The notes beneath the pieces are model-generated. The model searched no databases, was not told where the DNA came from, and worked only from the letters and a program-made list of their open reading frames with translations. A stretch of 27,560 nucleotides of DNA from Silene noctiflora. Its lineage: Eukaryota; Streptophyta; Magnoliopsida; Caryophyllales; Caryophyllaceae. The DNA lies in the NCBI GenBank assembly GCA_009801015.1, contig VHZZ01000426.1, positions 1 to 27,560 of the forward strand, given 5' to 3'. The translations under genes were made by a program, and so were the position numbers. Each line of letters begins with the position of its first letter. Position 1 is the stretch's first letter. Shown here in pieces: positions 17,801 to 27,560 of the stretch.

Positions 17801-18883
17801 TAGTAACAATTATTGAGTGGTTTGAGTAGAGGTAAGTCTTCAAGAGATTTAAGGGTGTGATATTACCGACTTGTACACCTAGGGTTTACTTGGATTGAGG
17901 GTAAAAGAGGGGAATGAATAGGGGAGTAATATGTATTGATTCTTTTTTCTATTTTGGGTGTGAGAGTAACTATTTACCCTTGGAATTTATTACACTCATG
18001 AAAATGTAATACATTACCCACTCACCCCAGGGTAATGATTAATGGGGTAAATCACCTCAATAATCGTTGCCATTAAAATGCCAAACCTATCATCAAGGAA
18101 TGCATTATCCGAGCAATGAACTTCTCTTGTAATTATCTCCCAATTAAAATTTACCCCTGAAATATTCCATAGAGTCCAGTTAAGCCCTTAATTAAAACAG
18201 TGTAATGATCAAGGTGTGCAATTTCTTTTCTTTCATCATTTGTCTAACGGGTGGTTGTTTAGCTGCTCTTAGGAAATATATGAAACACCAACTTATCCCT
18301 TGCTTGCAAGTCTTTTCATTAGGTGGGACATTTCGTTTCCCTCCATTTTTTGCTGTGACGTTTAATTTATTGAAACAAGTACTTCCATTAATTTTGTGAG
18401 TTGTGAACCAATACAAGTATGCAGTTTCAGCTGCCAGACGAGGTTAAGTTTTTTGTCTCTTCTATATTTTATTCTTTTGGATAGGGTAATATAAATTTTG
18501 TGGTATTTTCATTTGCTTTATCCCCGGTAGTGTTGATGTTTAACCTCTTCGACCTTGTTGTTTTGCTGCTGTAAACATCCTCTGCGTGATAACTTGCTAA
18601 ACTCCATGTTCATGTTGTGTCATTCTCAGATTGCAAAAAGTTCATGGAGATGTTCCAAGAGGTTGCAGAATCACAACAACCACAAGGAGAGAGCTCCGAG
18701 GCATCTGAAACCGCCGAAGCTCTGGAGAAGTTAAGTGTGGTAGACAGTGACAAGGGCAAAGCTGAAGAAACAGAAACCAAAACTGAAACCAAAGCTGAAC
18801 CTAAACCCGAAACAGAAACAGCGACAAAAAAGGAAGATGATGTCAAGGTCGATGAGAAGAAAGCCGAGGATTCTAGTGCCTAA
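14865..18883 (+). CDS. RANBP1: Ran-binding protein 1 (RanBP1)
   Basis: Four exons: 14865-15019, 15810-15961, 16058-16183 and 18630-18883, all GT-AG and closing in frame at 228 aa, the size of Arabidopsis RanBP1a. The protein is a cytosolic/nuclear-envelope cofactor that binds Ran-GTP and stimulates RanGAP, helping to release cargo after nuclear export. The acidic N terminus (1-50) leads into the Ran-binding domain (about 30-155): KLYRFD (55-60), [19 protein letters not shown] (66-84), [17 protein letters not shown] (86-102), then [20 protein letters not shown] (106-125). AEALEKLSV (173-181) resembles the nuclear export signal of animal RanBP1. The C-terminal tail (~183-228) is a Lys/Glu/Thr low-complexity stretch made of ACNGAA-type repeats. 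Exon 1 donor CT/GTATAT and exon 2 acceptor TAG/GAAATCG restore Leu52. Intron 3 is 2446 bp and holds a MITE and a local duplication. Confidence 0.93.
15065..15690 (+). repeat. T-rich degenerate tandem array filling RanBP1 intron 1
   Basis: The words GATTTGTTTAGTATCG, ATTTTTAGGGTTTTGTGATGA, GAATCTACTGTT and TTTGCTTTTGATTAGTTCG recur in this order about four times, with spacing of roughly 140-185 bp (GTTTAG anchors near 15096, 15248, 15387 and 15572). Copies have drifted. The array takes up most of the 790-bp first intron and keeps it T-rich, a composition that favours plant splicing. Confidence 0.7.
16355..16636. mobile_element. Tourist-like (PIF/Harbinger) MITE in RanBP1 intron 3
   Basis: TAA occurs on both sides (16352-16354 and 16637-16639), the 3-bp duplication of PIF/Harbinger elements. 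The ends are GGGACCGCTGATGGGGGTTA and, inverted, GGGGTCGCTTGGGATGGGAG, continuing as AGTAATAGAGCT on both arms for about 45 bp. It is 282 bp and non-coding. It shares AGTAATAGAGC and neighbouring words with the inverted repeat at 26677-26980, so both belong to one family. Confidence 0.65.
17461..17773 (+). repeat. Diverged ~140-bp tandem duplication in RanBP1 intron 3
   Basis: Copy 1 (17461-17600) and copy 2 (about 17647-17773) share CCCTTG(T/A)GGCATTGGGGTA, TAAATATGAGCAATT, GAGGTATTGC-type and AATGATATATTA words, and GAGGCTGC(C)AATATCTG, in the same order. Copy 2 has small deletions. No open frame and no further copies. The remaining intron sequence is AT-rich and unremarkable. Confidence 0.7.
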
Positions 18884-19811
18884 ATTTTTAAGTTAACGAT
18901 GATTTATGGCAACTTATGTTGTGAGGAACAGTAGTAATTATTTTGGTGAGTCATTTTATTCACAGGGGTGGTGTGGGTTTGTTGTCGTTTCACTTGTCTG
19001 CCGGTGCTTTTCATTGGCTTCCAATTGGTGTTAAGGGTCTGTTGTTTTATTTAGACATTAGTACTAAAATATACCGTGGGTGTAAGTTGGCGTGTTTTTG
19101 GGTAGGTCTCCGGATTCTCCTGTACGATTTTTTTCTTTTTATTGAAAGGTTAAAGGTTTGCTTTATTTATCGATTGGTGTTCCCTGCAAACGTGCCTCCA
19201 AATTGCTTGTGAGAATGCTAAAAGCAACTGCTTGATAGCTTACTCAAGGTGAATAAGATTGCGGTCATTTTGTGAGTAATCTCGGGCAAGACCTGAAGCG
19301 ACCATTGCTCGTGAGAATGCTTCCATAGTTGATTTAGCATTCTCCGGTCTGCTATCTTGTATGTCCAAGTGAACTGAGCTTCATGTCTTGAGAGGTTACT
19401 CATAAATGAACGTAATCCTTCATTTGCATTTGAAGTGTGATCAAATGCCAGATGCGTTGAGCATTGACTGGATCCGTTATGGGTTCTGTGGCCGATAGCC
19501 CTATACTGTCTCCGAGATCTCTCGAGATGTGTGAGTGGCTTTGATTATCTAAGTTCCTGGAAATGTACAAACTGTACAGCCGTGTTGGTTTGCTGCTTAA
19601 TGGCTGGGCTCTATGGACAATACAACAATGAACAACACTAATCATAAATCAACTTCAAATCTACAACTAAAACCAATTAGCGTATGATTAACAAAGTTGC
19701 CTAATTACCTAGTGATTCGCTTTTTCTAGAACCCAATGTTTTTCCTCGTCCCAACTTCAAACTTTCAATCCTTGATAACCTCTAGTTCAATATATGCATA
19801 CCCAACCTTCC
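18884..19811. other. RanBP1 3' flank and intergenic DNA
   Basis: Contains the RanBP1 3' UTR (no AATAAA close to the stop) and otherwise unassigned sequence. Frames at 18943-19212 (plus) and 19218-19645 (minus) have no recognisable motifs and look random. GAGAATGCTAAA near 19211 has an inverse, TTTAGCATTCTC, near 19336, too short to call an element. Confidence 0.5.
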
Positions 19812-20600
19812 TAGACCTGACAAATGGGTTATTCGGATCGGGTTTGAGTTTGGTCACTTCGGACCGGGTAAATAATTTATCAAGTCATTTTCGAGACGGG
19901 TTATTTTTGCTCGTTCTGGGTCGCTTTGGATCAAGATTTTGTCTTAACTAAGTTATTTTGGGTCACTTCGTTTTTATCAGTGAGGTTTAGGTCACACTTT
20001 CAGGTCATTTTCAAGTCTCAACCAACCTTATTGAGTCGGGTCATTCGGGTAGGGACAGTTATATCGGATCTAGTCGTCTACACTTGCCTGAGAACTGAGA
20101 AGTATGCGAATACCATTCTCAATAGTCATGACTCATGAGTAGAGATGACCAACAGCACGGGCCGATCCGGACTGATCCCCACTGGTAGGGATGTCAATGG
20201 GCCGGGGTTAGGTTGTTGGGTATTTGGGTATGTAAGAACTCAGAAGTAGATGACATCTGTCTAGGTTTATTAAAAAACGGTTTAGGCTTTTTATCTAAGT
20301 TAAAAATTGTATTTTTAGTTTTATATAGTATAAATTTGTCTAGGTTTATGGGTAAGACGGGTATAAGCAAAACGGGTCTTATGTGATACCTGCAGCCTCC
20401 CCCACGACCCGCGACGAATGACACTTTTGAAACCTATCCCCATCCCACGACCCATCAAATCATTACCTACATCCGCCCATAGCTCGCCAAAAATAGAACG
20501 AGTCTGACCGGGTCATATCACCCACAGCCCGCCCGCCTCCCTTATGGGCCTGACCAGAAGAGCCCGGCCTGGCCCAAACCCGGCCCAAGAACTCATATAC
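19812..20600. mobile_element. Nested GGGTC-rich hAT-type remnants upstream of MAPK
   Basis: Three plant-hAT-like starts follow one another: TAGACCTGACAAATGGG at 19812, TAGAGATGACCAACAGC at 20140 and TAGGGATGTCAATGGGCC at 20186. Each leads into GGGTC/CGGGCC-rich sequence. No clean inverse end or target duplication was found for any of them, so they look like truncated or nested copies. They occupy most of the space upstream of the MAP kinase to within ~220 bp of its ATG. Confidence 0.5.
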
Positions 20601-20821
20601 CCATAAGTTATACAAAGTTGATTAGTCAAAATGTATTGTTATATCTCGAATAATTAATTGTAATTAAGTGGCTGCAAATCCTGTTCAAAATTCAAAAAAT
20701 AAAGAGAGCAAAACAAAAGCAGTACCCACACAGCACAACAAAGCACTCTTATACTAGTCATACACTCTCACTAACCCACAAAACTCCTCCTTTCCTTTCT
20801 TTCAAAGGAAGTAAAACATCA

Positions 20822-25497
<4,676 letters not shown>

Positions 25498-25742
25498 TTG
25501 CATCACTTTATACTAGTAGTTATATTCGAAGACTATACTGTCAAGACGTTTATCGGGGTTTTGTGGCTCAAACTCGATGATTAATGTGTCCTTGGGAAAT
25601 TAATGTGAATTTCCTGGTATGCTGTAATGAACAATAGCGAGTAGCTAAATGTGAAGGGTTATAAGTATAACTCACTCGGAATTAGGCTGGTGCTAATTCC
25701 TGCATTGCTTCATGGGCTTGGGTTTGTTGCTGTTTGATGAAC

Positions 25743-25748
25743 AATAAA
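25743..25748 (+). terminator. AATAAA polyadenylation signal for MAPK
   Basis: AATAAA 246 bp after the MAPK stop codon, preceded by TTGTTGCTGTTTGATG, a plausible far-upstream TG-rich element. The distance is typical of a plant 3' UTR. Confidence 0.5.
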
Positions 25749-25979
25749 AAGGGTAAAAGAGTCGATAGATACAGTTGTTCCGCTTGCCATGTAATTTGCT
25801 CGAAAATTGTTTACTTAACATATGCAGCATTTCTTTATGAATGTGCGATATAACAGAGAGTTTATTTACATATTTTAATCTTTCAATTTCAGTTTAAATT
25901 GTTTATTTCTATCCTCTTGAAAGGTTTCTATTAAGTTCACAAGATTTTGAGTCGAGTTTTGACGTATAGAAGTATCGAA

Positions 25980-26065
25980 CCCTGGCTGTAGAGCCTAAGT
26001 GGTAAACGAGACAATTTGAGCTAGAGCTTGGTTATGGGTTGAGAATTCGAGCCTTAAACACGGTT
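25980..26065 (+). mobile_element. SINE-like tRNA-derived segment (weak)
   Basis: GCCTAAGTGGTAAACG (25993-26008) resembles an A box, and GAATTCGAGCC (~26043-26053) resembles a B box, at a plausible spacing for a tRNA-related SINE. The downstream part has GGTTCGA- and GAAACTCGAG-type words. No poly-A tail or target duplication was found. The rest of 25750-26520 is AT-rich with nothing identified. Confidence 0.28.
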
Positions 26066-26531
26066 CGAAACTTGTTAAACTTAATACTTCATAGTTTAAA
26101 GTTCATGATTGGTTCGGACATATGAAACTCGAGATCATCTCTGATATATGAAACTCAATTGGGTTGGATTGAGATTTGAGATTGATTTGATCGTTGTTTT
26201 CGGTTGAGAAATAATATCCCTTCGAAGTTAATTTCATGAAAATGACGTGGAAATACGTCATTTTTTTTTTAATTGAGGCCGATTTCAGAAAATTTGATAC
26301 AAACCCTAGTCGAAACTAAATCTAGATTAGGATAACGAGTACACAATTAAATTCACCAAACTCATTTCAGATCCGATCTTTAACATCCCTACCAAATCCA
26401 ATAACTCCATGACTCAATGAGACACAAATACACAACAGATTTAGACAATTAAACGGTTCAGTATCCTCTCCGATCCTTTAGGAAACGAAAAGGTCCATTT
26501 CCTCTAATAACATCAATATACATATCTCCGC

Positions 26532-26624
26532 TAGACCTGGCAAACGGGTCGGGTCGGGTTGGGTTATACTGGGTCGGGTCAATTTGGGTTCGGGTGTCAG
26601 GTCGGGTCAATTTTGCCAAGTCTA
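26532..26624. mobile_element. 93-bp hAT MITE with perfect 8-bp TSD
   Basis: ATCTCCGC flanks both sides exactly (26524-26531 and 26625-26632). The ends are TAGACCTGGCAAA and, inverted, TAGACTTGGCAAAA. The inside is almost only GGGTCGGGT words. It is therefore the minimal form of the GGGTC-rich hAT family seen at 8420, 13313, 14386 and 19812. Confidence 0.9.
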
Positions 26625-26651
26625 ATCTCCGCCATATCATCATCCATTCTT

Positions 26652-27130
26652 TAGGGGGTGTTTGTTTCAATTCATAGGACTTGTTCGGGATGAGAGTAAT
26701 TATTAAGGGAGTAATAAGAGCCAAAATAAGAAGAAATGGGAGGAGATTGGTGCGTTGTGGTAGTTGTGGATGGTGGAAAAAGGAGGTGATGGAAGAATTA
26801 TTACCCCCATAAAGAGGTAATGCATTACTTAAGGGGGGAGGTAGGTAACAATTACCCCCTTAATTGAGGGACTTTTACACTATATTTCTCCATTTCTATC
26901 CATTTATATCACCAACCCCATCCTTTCCCTCCATTTTTTAGTTTATTTTAGCTCTATTACTCTCATCCCAAGCAAGTCCGTAAAGGTATGAGGTATGAGT
27001 TTGGAATGAGTTACGCCCATACCAAGTGTTTGTTTGGCAAAAATCGGAGTTAATACCCATACCTCAAACCCATGAGATATGGGTTTCTCATAGCCAGGGG
27101 GAGGTGGGTATGAGATTAATACCCATGGGT
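26652..27130. mobile_element. Tourist-like inverted-repeat region
   Basis: Core arms: GGACTTGTTCGGGATGAGAG at 26677 and, inverted, GGACTTGCTTGGGATGAGAG ending 26980, both followed by AGTAAT.A.GAGC-type sequence. They share words with the intronic MITE at 16355-16636. TTAGGGGGTGTTTGTTTC precedes the left arm, and GTATGGG/CCCATAC-rich, partly self-complementary sequence (26985-27125) follows, so more than one element may be nested. A 3-bp duplication could not be fixed. Confidence 0.5.
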
Positions 27131-27362
27131 ATCAAATAATAAAACCAAAAACTATGAAAAAAAAAAACTATATGGAAGAATTTAAATGAATTTTTTTTTA
27201 CATTTATTTGATCAAATCTTTATTTTCATGATTTTTCAATATCAAAAATAATTATTTTTAATGTTGTATTTTAGAGTTTTTTTAACTTTGGTGAAGTTCA
27301 ACCACATTCCACCCAAAATTAAAACAAACACAAGATTTGAGGGATCCTATTTATTTAAAGAA

Positions 27363-27395
27363 CAACCACAGAGCATAGGTCTCGCTCTGTGGTTG
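27363..27395. repeat. Perfect 12-bp hairpin
   Basis: CAACCACAGAGC and GCTCTGTGGTTG are exact inverses around a 9-base spacer (27375-27383). No gene is recognisable nearby; the frame at 27261-27464 that spans it has no motifs. It could be a fragment of a fold-back element or chance. The remainder to 27560 is AT-rich with nothing identified. Confidence 0.6.
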
Positions 27396-27560
27396 AAAGT
27401 CAATGATTCAAAGGGCCCTTTCCATTTCCATAATTTAAGGAAGCGCGTTCTTGCATCTAATTAATTAGAGATAATTTCGATCTTCCTCACTCCAAATTGT
27501 TCCATTTTACAAGACAAAATTACAGCAGCTTTAATAAATAGAATTTAAATGAATATGTCT

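Noticed and set aside
18617..18629. Exon 4 of RanBP1 starting at ATG 18617 as a separate gene
   Set aside because: An acceptor AG at 18628-18629 and codon phase join it to exon 3 (Asn145-Cys146), giving the conserved RanBP1 sequence.
18943..19645. ORFs in the RanBP1 3' flank
   Set aside because: No recognisable motif on either strand and no conserved-looking composition; treated as UTR/intergenic.
20273..20281. AACGGTTT as a mitosis-specific activator site for the MPK13-like gene
   Set aside because: A single near-match ~540 bp upstream inside repeat DNA; the core differs from AACGG(C/T)(C/T)A at the last base.

Overview
This is a 27.5-kb window of a plant nuclear genome, most likely a core eudicot. 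All four recognisable genes encode plant protein families. Introns are GT-AG and AT/T-rich, spacing is loose, and non-autonomous DNA transposons fill much of the intergenic and intronic space. The species cannot be named from sequence alone. One ambiguous base (n at 9203) suggests a draft assembly.

Layout. (1) 1-1516: AT-rich upstream DNA with two Stowaway-type MITEs and a candidate TIR element that ends about 150 bp before gene 1. (2) 1517-4370, plus strand: a two-exon HPR3-like glyoxylate/hydroxypyruvate reductase whose intron is built of degenerate tandem repeats. (3) 4371-7690: intergenic, with an ~840-bp long-TIR Mutator-like fold-back element. (4) 7690-10531: an NDR1/HIN1-like (NHL13-type) LEA_2 membrane protein with a 57-bp coding minisatellite. 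An 884-bp hAT element with a perfect 8-bp target-site duplication and a broken BED zinc-finger exon ends 110 bp before its ATG. (5) 10532-14700: a TIR element with a palindromic minisatellite, a truncated Stowaway, an LTR-like fragment split by a small MULE MITE with a 9-bp TSD, and a ~1-kb tandem duplication. (6) 14865-18883: a four-exon RanBP1 gene (228 aa). (7) 18884-20821: RanBP1 3' flank, then GGGTC-rich hAT-type remnants. (8) 20822-25497: a six-exon TEY-type MAP kinase, MPK13/NTF6-like (371 aa). (9) 25498-27560: 3' flank, a SINE-like piece, a 93-bp hAT MITE with a perfect 8-bp TSD, a Tourist-like inverted repeat and a 12-bp perfect hairpin.

The four genes do not form a pathway or cluster: photorespiratory side reduction, defence/membrane, Ran GTPase cycle and MAPK signalling. 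I rebuilt every exon junction by hand. All coding lengths close in frame and match the usual family sizes. I found no wholly new biological system. The strongest observations concern transposons reshaping gene control regions (hAT at NHL, duplication at RanBP1), a recently expanded coding minisatellite, and a transposase DNA-binding-domain remnant.
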